Source: Phylloscopus collybita
Taxonomy: Eukaryota > Chordata > Aves > Passeriformes > Phylloscopidae
Direction of reading: 5' to 3'
Assembly: GCA_027886175.1 (NCBI GenBank)
Contig: JAJNNQ010000016.1
Location: 1,121,001-1,185,000, forward strand
DNA: 64,000 bases
Every line of letters starts with the position of its first letter. Position 1 is the first letter of the stretch. The notes beneath the pieces are model-generated. The model had not been told where the DNA came from. It saw only the letters and a program-made list of their open reading frames with translations, and searched no databases. Below, in pieces: positions 33,901 through 45,368 of the stretch. The translations under genes were made by a program, and so were the position numbers.

Positions 33901-36900
33901 TCTTCTTCATAGCTCCACCTTGCACTTTTAGGTTTTCCTACTTGGTAATGAGTCATTGCTCATCATTTCAGCAAACCTATTTTCCACACTGGGGAAGAAG
34001 ACAAAGCCTTTCAATCTCTTAGGTTATGCCAGATATAAAGTCGTTCTTGCCCGGGTTCACACTCTGTGTCTGTCTCCTGTTTTCAACCTCTGAGCCCCCA
34101 ATCTGGACCACGGCCCTTTTTCTGTGCTCTGTGCCAGTGGCACGAGAAAGGTCTGGAGACCAGAATATCTGCAGGAGTGCACAGACACGCCAGATTGTTG
34201 TGGAGAGGGAGGGGGAAGGAGATAAGAGGGCCCCAGAAGGTGCAGAGTGTGCCAGCAACCCTGGCTGCCCACCCAGCGACGCGAGCAGGGCACGCATGAC
34301 GTGGTCCCTGGAGCTGCACTGGGCTGGGAGAGGGGAGGAGAGCCCGGCCTGGCCAGAGCCTGGCAGGGAGATCCCTGTGAGGGTGCTCACTCAGAAACCT
34401 GGGAGATCAGTTTCCTGTCCCCTCCACAGAACTTGACTCAGCTCAGGAGCAGCAGAGCTGCTGGGGCTGTGTTTAATCATTACACCTTCATTTGGTGCTG
34501 CTGGTGGCAGTGAGGCAGCCCAGGGACACAAGGCTTCTGGAGGGGCACTGATGAAGGCTGCTTGGGAGCACTGTTTTCTCCTGGTGCTTGTGTTGTCATG
34601 AGATTTGCTCTTGGCTTTTAAATGTGGTTTATTCTCTGACCAGACCTGATGATGTAAAAAATGATCCTTCTGAAGTTGCGTCCTGCTGTGTGCACGCAGA
34701 TTTCAGCCTGCACACGTGTGTGTATGTGTGGCTCTGTACATTATATACAGACACATTCCTTACTGCCACACTGGTGAGGGGGAGAGGACACAGCACCCCG
34801 AAAGGTCACGTTAGAATTTCCTCAGGGGAGGAGAGAACATGTCTCCTCCGGAGGAATCCTAAATGCACGGCTGGGATTTCCAGGTTAGTCCGGTCATTTC
34901 TGGAGCCAAAGATCTTATCTCTTCTGCCTTTTCAAATGCTAAAAGGAGAGGGGGAAAAAAACCCCCAGTCATAAAAGCAGAGAACAAAGAGATTCTTTTT
35001 TTTTTTTCCCCTTGTTTTTCTTCGAGATCGGCAAACTTTGGGGTAATGCTTTGAAAAACGACGAGTCGAAAGGAAAAGCTTTGCATTGAAAAAAGTTAAA
35101 GAGGAGCCCATAAAGACGTCCCCGGCGGGGCCCGTTCTTGCCCCGTGTCCTTGCAGGGCGGGGAACGGAGGGCAGGGCGCCCGGGAGCGGCTCCCCGGCG
35201 GGCGGCACAGGAGGGCAGCAGAGCTCCGCCGAGCTGCTCCGCTCCCCGGGCACGGCTCACCCGGGCACGGCTCCGGGGCACGGCTCCGGGGCACGGCTCA
35301 CCCGGGCACGGCTCCGGGCACGGCTTCGGGGCACGGCTCCCCGGGCACGGCTCCGGGCACGGCTCACCCGGGCACGGCTCCGGGCACGGCTCCGGGCACG
35401 GCTTCGGGGCACGGCTCCCCGGGTACGGCTCCGGGCACGGCTCCGGGGCACGGCTCACCCGGGCACGGCTCCCCGGGCACGGCCGGCGGGAGGGGCCGCC
35501 ACAAACCCGGCAGGAACACTGCTGATAGGCCTGAGCTTGGAGAGGATGAGAGAAAACCCAAGTGCTTTTCCAAGGATTTGCTTTGTGGCGGGGGAAAAAA
35601 CAAACCCCTCACCCTGCTGTGAGCTGTTCCAGCCTCTTGTCCCACCACCATCCTCACTCAGCAGCCTGAACCAGTCGTGCAGATGCTCAGCACGCTGGGT
35701 TGTGCTGCTCCATCTGACAGGTGGGGACGGGTAAAACATGGACGGTAAAAGTGCAAATCCCGCTGTCCTCTCAGGGCTCTCGGTCAGGCTGTAAGGATGC
35801 TAAGCCCCTGGAGCCGTGCAGGCTCTGTTGCAGGAGCTGTCACAGTGTGAGGTCCTTTCCTGGCATGTGATTTAATCTCTGTAGAGAGGGGAGTGCTCTC
35901 CTCAAAGGGATGATTGGTGTGTCCTCAGGGCTTTCTCCACGCAGGGAGAAAGGGGCAAAACTGCACATTGGGCTGTTACCTTAAAAACCCCATAACGTGC
36001 AAAGCAGACGAGATGAATGAAAGCTGGATTTTGGTTACTGAAGAGTAACTCCCTTTTGGGCCAGTCTCATCCGAATTGCCTCAGCTAGGAGTCACTGCTG
36101 TGTATCTCTTGGAGCAGGGAGGTTTGGTGAGCACGGTTCTCTAATGCTGTGTGAGTAAGGGCCTTCCCTCTGCATGGCTGTCCTTTATCACCTAAGGGTG
36201 TCCAGAGCAGGAACCCTTAGTGCTCATCTCTCCTTTAGGCTGAGTAAAAAAAAAAAAAAAAAAAATCAAAGGTTGTTCTGCAAGGTGGGTGCCATTTACA
36301 GCCTTGCCTTTGTCTGGGGTCATTACCACTAAGCTGGTGATAAGCTGCTATTAATTAGGGATTGTCAGCACGTGCAAATTGGAACAAGAGCACACCAAAT
36401 GCATCGGCTCAGCCCTGCTACGGGAGCTGGCACTGAGAGCCTCCTGAGCTGGTGATAAACCAGTCTTTGAGGATCTGCCCTTTGAAGTCATCACATTTTG
36501 CTTGAGAGCATCTCGCCGGGGTTTGGTGTAAGCAGCCCGACACAATTAGATTGCTTCCTCTAATGAAGCTTTGGCAGTTGTTCCCCTTATCACCTGCAAG
36601 CTTGGTGACGAGCACAATGGCTCTGAAGGTGTCGGCTCAGCTATTTTATTAGACCTGTGGTGCGAGTGCAGGCGTGGATTGCCTCCTTCTCCCTCTCCCC
36701 TCCCAGACACTCAGCACGCCGGGGCTTGGCCTGATGCAGTGCTCTGGCTGTGCCGGTGCCCCGGTGACACCGGGCTGAATCCCTGCCAGGAACACCGAGC
36801 TGGAGACCTGAGCCAGCTGCTGAGCCAGGCAGGGCAGCCTCTGCTAAACCTGCTCGTGGAAAGTCTTTTCGTTTATTATGGTCTGCATGGGAGTTTTCCT

Positions 36901-39900
36901 CCTTGCAGCGCTGTGGAAGTGCTGCAGGCAGTGCAAGAGCCCCTGCCTTGATGGTGCAGTGTAAAAATGAGCTTCCTTCACTTCGCCTACAAGTAATTTT
37001 CAGCTGACCTTACGTAAAGCAAAGTGAGTTCAGTGAGGAGGAGCCCACAAAGACTGCGTGTCCCAATAAAATGAAGGCTGCTCCAGAGAGATACCTGGCT
37101 CAACCAGAGCTCCCCTGTCGCACAGACCCAACCTCGTTTACTCGTTCTTGTCGCTGTGGGACACAATAATGGACAGACGGAGTGGTAATTTAGAAGGCTG
37201 TGGACTCCTCAGCGAGGAGGAGCTGCAGGTTTATTTTCTAAGTTTCTTTTATACTTTTTACAACTGTGCCCACCTGAGAGGTGGGATCTCTTGACCCATT
37301 GCTCACATCAAGGGTAAACAATGCCAAGTCCCTCCTCTGAGAAAGGATGTGCAAAAACAAGATAATTTACAGCATGTGACCTCGTTTACAGTAAAAGGTG
37401 CCTGGGAACAGAATTTCCTGAAACCAAAATATGGCAGGCACGAGTCGTTTCAACACGTTCTTAATGATTATTGGCAAATGCAATGGCCGAGTCAGCAGCT
37501 GCGTTTTCAGGAGCAAGCCTCAGTGGGTTGAGAGTTGCTTGCGAGTTCCCTCCAGGTTAGAATGAAAGGATGAGTGAAGCAGAAGGAAGATGAGCAACCC
37601 CTCCCTCTGCAGCTGCTATCCAGGGCGGGCTGAACCCCGTGGCATTCTTTCACCCCGCGGTGCCCTTTCGCGAGACCCCCCTAATTAACTTAATGAACCT
37701 TCTGTCTGACAGGCAGCCGGGAGACGGCGTTCACCTACGCGGTGAGCGCGGCCGGGGTGGTGAACGCCATCAGCCGCGCCTGCCGCGAGGGAGAGCTGTC
37801 CTCCTGCGGCTGCAGCCGCGCCGCCCGGCCCCGCGACCTGCCCCGCGACTGGCTCTGGGGCGGCTGCGGCGACAACGTCGAGTACGGCTACCGCTTCGCC
37901 AAGGAGTTCGTGGACGCCAAAGAAAGGGAGAAAAACTACGCTCGGGGCTCGGAGGAACAGGCGCGCATGCTGATGAACCTGCAGAACAACGAGGCTGGCC
38001 GCAGGGTAAGAGCAGAGGTGGCTGGAGGTGGGATGCCCTGCCTGCGGGGGATGCGGGGGATGCTCCAGTCGCATCTTTTACGGACGAACATTGTCAGTGC
38101 TGCAGTTTTAATGTCAGGCTTCCGTTGTTGGCAGGCAAAGGCGGTGGCTTTTGGGGTCTGGTGAGATAAGTGCATGGCACACGTCTGTAAGGCGCTGAAG
38201 CCCTGTGCAAAGAAGCTAGGTGCTGTTATGGGCCATTTTCAAGGTTTATGTCTAAGAAATCTGCTGATTCCCAGAGCTCCCAGAGTGACAGGCTGGTGGT
38301 GAAAAGAAGAACCTTTTGGCACGTAGAGTTGTCTTCTTCTACCATCGTTTAGATTTTTTTAAGGCCAGGAGCCTGGCTGGCTCTGGAAGTCAGGCTTTGC
38401 TTAGTTCCCTCGGTACTGGGCACAATAAATAGTTTGCATTTAGGTGACAAACATTTTTCTGAGAAGATTCACAGTTTTGGTCTGAGGACCCCTAGGGATG
38501 GAGAATCCATCACTTCCCTTTGTAGTGTGATACCAGCATTAATCACTGTTTCCACTCTGAACCCAATGATCATTTGAATTTATCTAGCAGCAGCTTCTAG
38601 TCAGCTCTTTTTCTGACTTTTACAGCTAAATCCAAACCCCTCTTAGTAATCAGAGTCTCCTTGGCATACAAGTATTTATCTACTGTAATTTATTCACCAT
38701 TCTTTCTTGACCAACTAGATTGAGCACTGAAGACTCTCTCACTTCCAGAGGTGCTCATCAGCCATCAAATCATTTTCCTGTCACTCCAGTGTACCCTTTC
38801 CAGTTTTCCCATTCCCCTTTTGGATGCATTCAGTGCATGCACTTTTGCTTTTCACACAATTGCTCTGTCTGTGATTAATAGCCTGGAAGGTGTAGCATCA
38901 CTCATATGCAGTGCAGCTGTGTAATCCTGCCTCTCTCCAAAAGTAGAACAGGAACACTAACTCGAACATTTGTGCCTTTTCCCCAGGGTGTTTTAAATTT
39001 TTATCCTTCTTCCCTAGAAGTAAGCTTTTCAAAGGTTAATTTTATTTCTAATTCATGTTAAAAAAATCCCATTAAGCGTACTTAGTCTTGCTCTTCTGCA
39101 CATTCCTAACTAATATCCTTAGTTTCCTTATCAATTTTCTGCCCTTTCTTTCTTCTAATTGTTACTGAATTATCTCTCCCTTTCCCTTGGATGTCTGTCT
39201 TTTCCAAAAGCATGTAATTTCAGCTCCGTTGTGACACCAGAGATGATTTGTTCAGGTTTTTTTTTTTTGGGTTGTGAAATCAATGTGTCAGGTTGAAGCA
39301 TTGCAAGTACTTCATGGTTCTTTTGCAAAATCAGATTGGGGTAAATTTGCAGTAGGTGAAACACTGGGCTTGAAAGCTGTATAGCTCGCTGAGTTTGGGG
39401 TTGGGATTGGGATTTTTGGGTTGTTTTTTTTTTGGCTTGGATGGGCAGAGGCTCTGCATTTGCTTGGAAATGGGGTGTGTGTGTGCTGGAGCAGTAGCCT
39501 GAATGTGACATCCTTTTCTGCATTGCTTCCTTTGAACATCCTGCACATCTGGAGCATGGACACCCTGCCCAAAGCAAGGGGTGAACGTGAGACTCCAACA
39601 GCCTTGAGGGGTCCAGGGCAGAGCCTGGCCCCGTGTCTGAACTGCAGTAACACAGGTTAAATGAACACAAGGCATTTTAGATCAGATTAAATTAAATGGG
39701 AGTACAAACCAGTGTGTAATTGTGGATTTAAAAAACCAAAACCACCAAAAAAACCAACCAACCAACCAAACAAAAAACCAAACCAACAAACAAACAAACA
39801 AAAAAAAACCCAAAAAGAAAAAACAAAACAAAACAAAACCAAAAACAAACAAACAAAAAACACCCCACCCCACCCCCCCCCCCCAAAACTAACAACAACA

Positions 39901-42900
39901 AAAAAAGACCAACAAAAGAAAAAAACAACAAACCTCTGATAAATGAAGGGAGCTGGTTAATAAGCTCGGCCGAGGAACTGGATGTGGAGGAGGTCTGGAA
40001 CTTTTTCAAGCCAAAGATGCTAAAGCCATTACAACTCTGCATGCCAACAAGAGAAAAAAGGTTGTAGGAAGAATATCCAGACCTCACTGAATGAATAACT
40101 GCCACGGAGAAGCTGTTAGGAATAGATCAAGAGCTTACTAAGAATGGAGGAAAAAAAAAAATACAGCAAATAAATAACAAAAAGCTCTTAGAGGTCGAGA
40201 AGTGTAAAGAGGAGGTGAGAACAGGAAAAATCATGCTGAGTCAGACCTTGCAAAGGCTAATAAAACAAACAGCAATAGTTTTTTAAACTTTGCGGATTGG
40301 AGAAGATTGGAAGGAAGGAGACAGCCAGTGAGGATGGGGCTGAGTCTAAAGGCAGAGAAGTTTTGGTACCAGAGTGAGTGAGTGCTTTGCCTGGGGCTTC
40401 CAGTAGGAGTGGGGGGCATTGGATCTCTCAGAGGAGAACAGGGAATGATTTGAGAAGACTTTTTCCAAGGCTGATCACACAGTCGTTCAGAACATCAGTG
40501 CTTTTCTAAAAGCAGACTAGCTCTGATAGGCCTCATTTATGTGAACTTCTGTGCAACGTTTGAGGTATTTCCCCCCTGGGAAACTCTTGGTTAAACTAGG
40601 ATGGAAATTGCAGTGGCTGTGAGATGGACAAGAAAGTGGTTCAAGGAAAGGCGTCAGTAAGCTGTGTGAAAGAATGGAGCTTGATTTTAATGGAGCTTGA
40701 TTAGCAGAGCTCATCAAGGACTCGCCCTTAGGGTTTTTGTTTCTCAGCCTCAACGCAAGCACCAGGAACGGGCTGGTGGACTTTGCTGTCGCTGCAGAGG
40801 TGGCCAGGTTATTGTGACTGGAAAGGAGAATCTGAACTTTGCCCAGCAGCTGATGACACTCAGTAAAACAACACGAAGAGCATCATTTGAGGCCTTGGAT
40901 GAAATACACCTCTGGTCATTAGGAAAAGAGTAGGAAAGGACTGCTCTCAGCAGTGGGCTGCAAATGGCTGCAGAGGTAATGTGGCTTGGAAGGTGGTAAA
41001 TATCCTGTAGCACACTAGACATAAGTCTCTTTATTCAACGTGGGGGAATACTAATGCCATTGTATTAAGCTCTCATGAGGCCCCAAAGTATTGTGTGTTC
41101 TCATATTCCCAAGTAAAATGACCTCAGACTAGGAAAGGCTTGTTAGGGCTGACCCAGGGGATAGGAATCTTTTCTTAAGAAAGTGTGCTGGAGCAGCCTG
41201 CCATATTTAGCCTAGTAAAGTGAAAGTGGAGAGAGGATATGACTGATGTCTGTGTTCGTGGGAGAAATAATGGGGAAGGAAAAGTACTTTTTAAGCAAAA
41301 GGCCAATTTGGCACAATAGCAAATGGGCATAAAGTAAATACATATAGGCTGGAAACCAGAAAAAGATATTTTATTGTCGGAATGGCAATCAGAATAAAGG
41401 TGGCTGAAAGCCTAATTGCTTTTAAAAGGGCATCCTATGAATTTAGGGGAAATGTTTCTTGAAGCGGTGCCTACAATAGCAAGAGATCATACTTAATAAC
41501 CCAGGGGGTCCTGTCCAGTCCTGCATTCCTAAACTTCTGAGATACTGGCTTTGTAAGTAGGAAGGTGCATATGTAACTCCTCATCCCCAGAAGTTTATGC
41601 TGCAGGAAAGGACTGCTGCAGTGAGCACAGCAGAGTGAGCACAGCTGCCATCCCACTGCAGCCTTGCCCTGCTTTCACAGCCAGGGGTTCAGCTGGTACC
41701 TTTTGGTATTTATGGGCAGAGTTTTGGCCTGTGCCTTTCCTATGAGTGAGAAATTTCTCCTCGAATCCCGAGGAGCTGTGGTGGCAGGAGAGAGGATTGT
41801 CCCTTCTCTCCGTGGCTCTCTGAAGGAGCTGCGGGGGGAGACAGGAGGGACTCAGAGGTCTTTCATCTTTCAGGCAGTCCTGACCCCATCACCCCTTCAC
41901 TCCACATGGCAGTCCTTGTGGTGGTGGCTTCTGGCTTTATTGCTCTTGTTTGTTTGTCTTTGGCTGTTATCTCAACGTGTCCTTTTCCTTCCATCTGTCT
42001 TTTCTTCCAATTGGTCTCCATTACCCTCTCTTAGTGCCCCCCTTGCTTATCTGTGGCTCTGTCTGGCAGGCTGTGGCAGTCAGTCCTTCCCTGCTGTTTA
42101 CCCAGCCAGCATGTGGCAGCCCTCAGTCATCAGTCACTCCAGCCACTGCCAGAAGAGCCTGCAAGGGGGTCTGGCTAATTGACCACGTAGGAATGACCCA
42201 TTAATTCTCTTCCTGTTGCCATTCCTGCACAAAAAGAATTGGAAGAGAACTTGGGCTTATGGGCAGGGGCTCTAAGCCCTTCCATTAGAGGCATTCCCAA
42301 CCTGTTTAAGTGGCATGGCCATCGATCAGGTCCTGCTCTCAGAACTCCATGTGGGGTCTGTTTTTCTTTACCTTGACCCCAGCCTGGTCGGAGAGGAATT
42401 CTCCAATTTCCTCTGCTTTCTCCTCATCTGGGCAGTGAAGGGGGAGAGTGGGGGAGTCATTTAGCAGCTGAGGCTCTGGCTGGCCCCAGAGGAGGTGGGT
42501 GGTGGGAGCTGTGGGGGGCTGAGTGGCACCGTGCTCACCTGGGATCACTGGCAGCACTCGCCCTCCCCAGAACAGCCACTGCCCACATGGGCCAGATGGT
42601 TTGAGCATCAGTTGCCTAAAGCCAAGTCAGAGTGAACTCATTCCCATGACACTAACTGAGGGGGATTGAGTTGCAGTGTTTTTCTAAAGGAACAAAGCCC
42701 AGGATTAGGAGGAATCATAATACTTTATAAAAACACATGCAAGGGCAAGGGAGGCACGAGTGGCCTGGGATTTGACAGAACCATAACCAAAAAGTGCTAA
42801 CACAGGCTTGTAACAAGCAGGCTGGCAGTGCAGCGAGGATATAATAAGTGTCTGGTGCTCAGGAAATTCAGCTGTAGCCTGTCTGGTCATAGTACAGCAG

Positions 42901-45368
42901 GAATCCCCAAGTAACTGTGTGGTTGGTCCTCTGCAGCTGGAGTTTGATACAAGACAAGTGCTTAACTCCCAGCTTGTAGCTGTTACATTGCACCGTGAGG
43001 GATTGCCTTGGTAAATTGAGCTCTGAGGAGCAGAACTAAAGCTTTTCTGTTTTAAGGGCTCACTCCATTGACTTTCTCAGGAGCTGGATTGGTCTCCATG
43101 TGATTTAGCCATTAAGCCAAATTGAATCTTCACTAGCTGTCAGAAGCACTGGACATTAGCTGGGCAAGGAGCAACCAGTTGTTGTAGGAGGAACTCTGAC
43201 CTCTCCCTGCTGGTCCAGAACGTTTTTGTAGGCAGAAGGTTTTGCTTGCAGTATGCTCAATTGCCTTAATCACCTTGGCACGTGAAAGCAGAGAGCTGGG
43301 AAGCTTGCTTCTGTGTCAGTGAGTGAGGCAAAAAAGAAACCTCTGTGTTTGGCTGCTTTTTTTTTCAGCAGAAAGCCTGGCTGGAAGACACATGGCCATC
43401 CCTTTCAGAGCACCCTGTTTTGTTCTCCTGTTCCTTGCTCTCCCCCCACCAGATGCAGCTGGTGGTGATTCTGCAGCTGATGCCAAACATCTCTGCTTGG
43501 CATGCAGGATCTGGCAGCAGCACTGCAGGATGGTCTTGGGAGAGCAGATGTGAGCCTGATGGTGAGAGGATGAGGAGCCAAGGGCTGGGGGATCCAGCTG
43601 CTGTAACACAGAGCAGCTCTGGTGCGGGGGGGGATGCCCAGCTCCTGCTTTGCAAGCTCTGTCAGGGCCTGAGAGCTGACAGGAGCCCAGGTGGCATTGC
43701 ACTTCTGTGCCTGTCTCTGAGATGGATGGGAAGAACAAACCCAACCCGCAGATCAGTTTACTCTCCTTGGTTTTTATTTCCCAGCATTTCTCTCACCTCC
43801 CAGCCAACGTGAGGAGGAGGAGAGCAAACAGGAGAGTTTCCCTTCACATCCTGTGCTGCCTCTGGTCAGGGTTTTACACTCTGATGGTTCAAGGCTCTGT
43901 GCTAACTCTGATGCTGGATTTCCAGGGGCGTGATGCATCTGCAGCCCCCGCAGGCTTCCTGGAAATGTAGCTGGAAGTGTCTGGGAGGAGACAGCCCGGG
44001 CAGCTTGGAGTGCTGTTGGAGTGCCGGCTGCTCTGCCCGGCCACAGGCGGAGGGAGCCGGGCAGGAGGTGGCGCAGGAAGGCGGCCGGGGCTCCCGGCTC
44101 GGCCCCGGGAGCGGCTCCTCCCGCGGCTGCCGGAGGGAAAGGGAGTGGGTTTGTTTCCAAAGGATGCAGCTGTATCCCGGGAACGATAGCCTGGCTTCCT
44201 GGGGCGGGCGGTAGGAAATGGGCCGGCCCGCAGGGGTTCCCTTTCGGAACGGGGAAAACATGCCAGCCGCAGGGAATTTCCAGAGTCCCCCCTAAGAGGG
44301 CTCCTTCCCTTTCCCCCCCCGCCATTCTTGGCCCTGCCGGCAAGCCAGAAATCTGCCAGGGGGAAAGAAGGTGGGGGCGAGGAAGTTCGTGTTTGCGGGC
44401 AGAAATAGAAATATTTCGTGTTGTATCCCTCTGGGGATGGTTTACCCCAAAAGGAACCCCAAAGCCTGGAACTATGTAGTTTAACCCTACCTTTCCCCTA
44501 TCTCTGACCAATTGGCTCAGTGCCAGCTATCTGTCCTTGGATAGAGGGTCTGGATAAACCCCTGCTCCTCCTTGTTTGCCCTCTTTGCCCCTGGACCCCC
44601 TTCAAGGATAAAGCCTCGGAACACCCTGAGGTGAGGAGCCTCTTTGGGGTCTCTTTCCCTCTCTTGAAGGGATACCCAAAGGGATACCCAAAACCCCCCA
44701 GAACCTGAGCTAGCAGCCCAGCCAGGAGGGCGGAGGGTGGGTTTATTTCAATTTGGGGAACAGGAACGCAGCGACACGGGGAGGAGGAGAGGACCTTTGT
44801 CCGCTCCACAGGGCGGCCCAGCAGAAGCCGCGGCCTAACCGAGGCGGCTCGGCCGTAGCAGCAGCAGCGCTGGGCCCAGCCCTGCCTCAGCGCCTCCTTC
44901 TCCCCGCAGGCCGTCTACAAGCTGGCCGACGTGGCCTGCAAGTGCCACGGCGTGTCGGGCTCCTGCAGCCTCAAGACCTGCTGGCTGCAGCTGGCCGACT
45001 TCCGCAAGGTGGGCGACCTGCTGAAGGAGAAGTACGACAGCGCGGCGGCCATGCGCATCAGCCGCAAGGGCAAGCTGGAGCTGGTCAACGCCCGCTTCAA
45101 CACGCCCACCCAGGAGGACCTGGTCTACGTGGACCCCAGCCCGGACTATTGCCTCCGCAACGAGACCACGGGCTCGCTGGGCACGCAGGGCCGCCTGTGC
45201 AACAAGACCTCGGAGGGCATGGACGGCTGCGAGCTGATGTGCTGCGGCCGGGGCTACGACCAGTTCAAGAGCGTGCAGGTGGAGCGCTGCCACTGCAAGT
45301 TCCACTGGTGCTGCTACGTCAAGTGTAAAAAGTGCACAGAGATCGTCGACCAGTACGTCTGTAAATGA
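30850..45368 (+). CDS. WNT5B: WNT5B, complete four-exon coding sequence
   Basis: Secreted Wnt ligand, mainly acting through ROR/Frizzled non-canonical signalling. Joining 30,850–30,929, 31,656–31,903, 37,713–38,005 and 44,910–45,368 gives 1,080 nt, or 359 residues, the same length as human WNT5B. All donors are GT and acceptors AG, with consistent phases. Residues 1–~20 are a signal peptide. The mature chain has 24 cysteines in the Wnt pattern. The palmitoleoylation motif CHGVSGSC has its acceptor serine at 223. N-glycosylation sequons lie at N93, N99, N291 and N305. The end is [11 protein letters not shown]. It is WNT5B rather than WNT5A because of residues such as [29 protein letters not shown] and RQRRW, and because of its position beside FBXL14. 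No frame damage is seen. Confidence 0.97.
31552..31582. repeat. (GGGCT)n microsatellite
   Basis: Six consecutive GGGCT/GGCTG pentamers in WNT5B intron 1, about 75 bp before the exon 2 acceptor. Confidence 0.9.
31656..31903 (+). CDS. WNT5B: WNT5B coding exon 2
   Basis: The acceptor 'ttttctcatcgcag' ends at 31,655 and the donor GTAAGA starts at 31,904. The 248 nt encode W27 through the first base of the Gly codon after …VFGRVMKI. They include the first four conserved cysteines and sequons N93 and N99. Confidence 0.97.
35226..35487. repeat. 12–14-bp GGGCACGGCTCC minisatellite
   Basis: About 18 tandem units of GGGCACGGCT followed by CACC, CC, CCGG or CCCC. It is very rich in CpG and lies within WNT5B intron 2. 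All three forward frames and two reverse frames stay open across it, producing Pro-Gly-Thr-Ala or Ser-Arg-Ala type artefact peptides. Confidence 0.95.
36290..36680. promoter_or_regulatory. candidate intronic enhancer of WNT5B
   Basis: A non-repetitive stretch of intron 2 with several homeodomain-type cores (TTAATTAG at 36,351, CAATTAGATT at 36,543, TCTAATGAAG at 36,559), an E-box CACCTG at 36,591 and repeated 'ctggtgataa' motifs at 36,333 and 36,450. It is not similar to any transposon recognised here. This is motif-based inference. Confidence 0.3.
37149..37455 (-). mobile_element. solo ERV LTR, family A, with 6-bp TSD
   Basis: A 307-bp solo LTR in WNT5B intron 2, antisense to the gene. The minus-strand sense starts TGTTGAAACGACTCG and ends CACAGCGACA. 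A perfect duplication, CGTTCT, flanks it at 37,143–37,148 and 37,456–37,461. A minus-strand TATA box, GTATAAAAG, lies at 37,246–37,254, with AATAAA at 37,230–37,235. It ends about 257 bp before exon 3. Confidence 0.92.
37713..38005 (+). CDS. WNT5B: WNT5B coding exon 3
   Basis: The acceptor 'tctgtctgacag' ends at 37,712 and the donor GTAAGAG starts at 38,006. The 293 nt encode [18 protein letters not shown] through [12 protein letters not shown], including the GGCGDN motif. They end exactly at a codon boundary. Confidence 0.97.
38460..38880 (-). mobile_element. ancient CR1/L3-like LINE relic, minus
   Basis: Highly diverged reverse-complement CR1-like 3' sequence. Recognisable pieces are 'gagaatccatcacttccct', 'ttgaatttatctagcagc', 'gattgagcactgaagactctctcac' and 'catcaaatcattttcctg'. 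Its divergence is far greater than that of the other CR1s here, which indicates an old insertion. Confidence 0.6.
39718..39932. repeat. A/C-rich simple repeat with C16 run
   Basis: Interrupted (CCAA)n/(CAAA)n/(AAAC)n tract followed by an uninterrupted run of about 16 C near 39,868–39,883 and more A/C-rich sequence. It has no coding meaning, although frames stay open. Confidence 0.9.
39960..41480 (+). mobile_element. ancient CR1/L3-like LINE relic, plus
   Basis: A long, eroded element. The left part keeps ORF2-like sequence ('aactttttcaagccaaagatgc', 'gctgagtcagaccttgcaaaggctaataaaac', 'gatggacaagaaagtggtt'). The right part keeps a 3' region ('ggagcagcctgccatatttagcctag', 'gagaggatatgactg', 'aggctggaaaccagaaaaag'). 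The frames are broken by many stops. It probably predates bird diversification, and in its upper part may be interrupted or deleted. Confidence 0.65.
44419..44750 (+). mobile_element. solo ERV LTR, family B, sense to WNT5B
   Basis: A 332-bp LTR starting TGTTGTATCCCTCTGGGG and ending GGTTTATTTCA. It is flanked by ATTTCG (44,413–44,418) and ATTTGG (44,751–44,756), a target-site duplication with one mismatch. It matches the LTR at 12,286–12,589 in several blocks: the TGTTGTATYCC start, GGATAAAMCCCC, CCTTCA.GGA.ATAAA, GAGGTRAG.AGCCTC and CTGAGCTAGCA. A splice-donor-like GAG|GTGAGG lies at 44,630/44,631. The element ends about 160 bp before the last WNT5B exon. Confidence 0.75.
44910..45368 (+). 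CDS. WNT5B: WNT5B coding exon 4 (C-terminal half)
   Basis: The acceptor 'ccttctccccgcag' ends at 44,909. The 459 nt encode residues 208–359, [19 protein letters not shown] to IVDQYVCK, and the stop TGA. It carries the lipidation serine 223, sequons N291 and N305 and 16 of the 24 cysteines. The exon is strongly GC-rich at third positions. Confidence 0.97.
   Translation, partial: AVYKLADVACKCHGVSGSCSLKTCWLQLADFRKVGDLLKEKYDSAAAMRISRKGKLELVNARFNTPTQEDLVYVDPSPDYCLRNETTGSLGTQGRLCNKTSEGMDGCELMCCGRGYDQFKSVQVERCHCKFHWCCYVKCKKCTEIVDQYVCK

Larger units (their letters stand above)
31904..37712 (+). other. WNT5B intron 2
   Basis: 5.8 kb between coding exons 2 and 3. It holds (CA)n followed by (CACT)n at 32,503–32,536, a (TG)n tract near 33,608–33,621, a 12–14-bp minisatellite, a possible conserved enhancer and a solo LTR, the last three listed separately. 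The stretch 34,860–35,060 is non-repetitive with AACAAAG-type motifs. The remaining sequence shows nothing recognisable. Confidence 0.7.
38006..44909 (+). other. WNT5B intron 3
   Basis: 6.9 kb. It contains a decayed minus-strand CR1-like relic, an A/C-rich simple repeat, a 1.5-kb plus-strand CR1/L3-like relic and a sense solo LTR, all listed separately. The parts at 41,490–44,400 show no recognised element. The last 500 bp are GC-rich. Confidence 0.7.

Noticed and set aside
44777..44782. LTR at 44,419 ending at CAGCGACA (44,776)
   Set aside because: The flanks do not match as a duplication there; ending at 44,750 agrees with the related copy and gives a 5-of-6 duplication.
31660..45368. Identity as WNT5A instead of WNT5B
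   Set aside because: Exon 2 residues, total length of 359 and the FBXL14 neighbour fit WNT5B; a few C-terminal residues (CCYVKCKKC) resemble WNT5A but are shared WNT5 variation.
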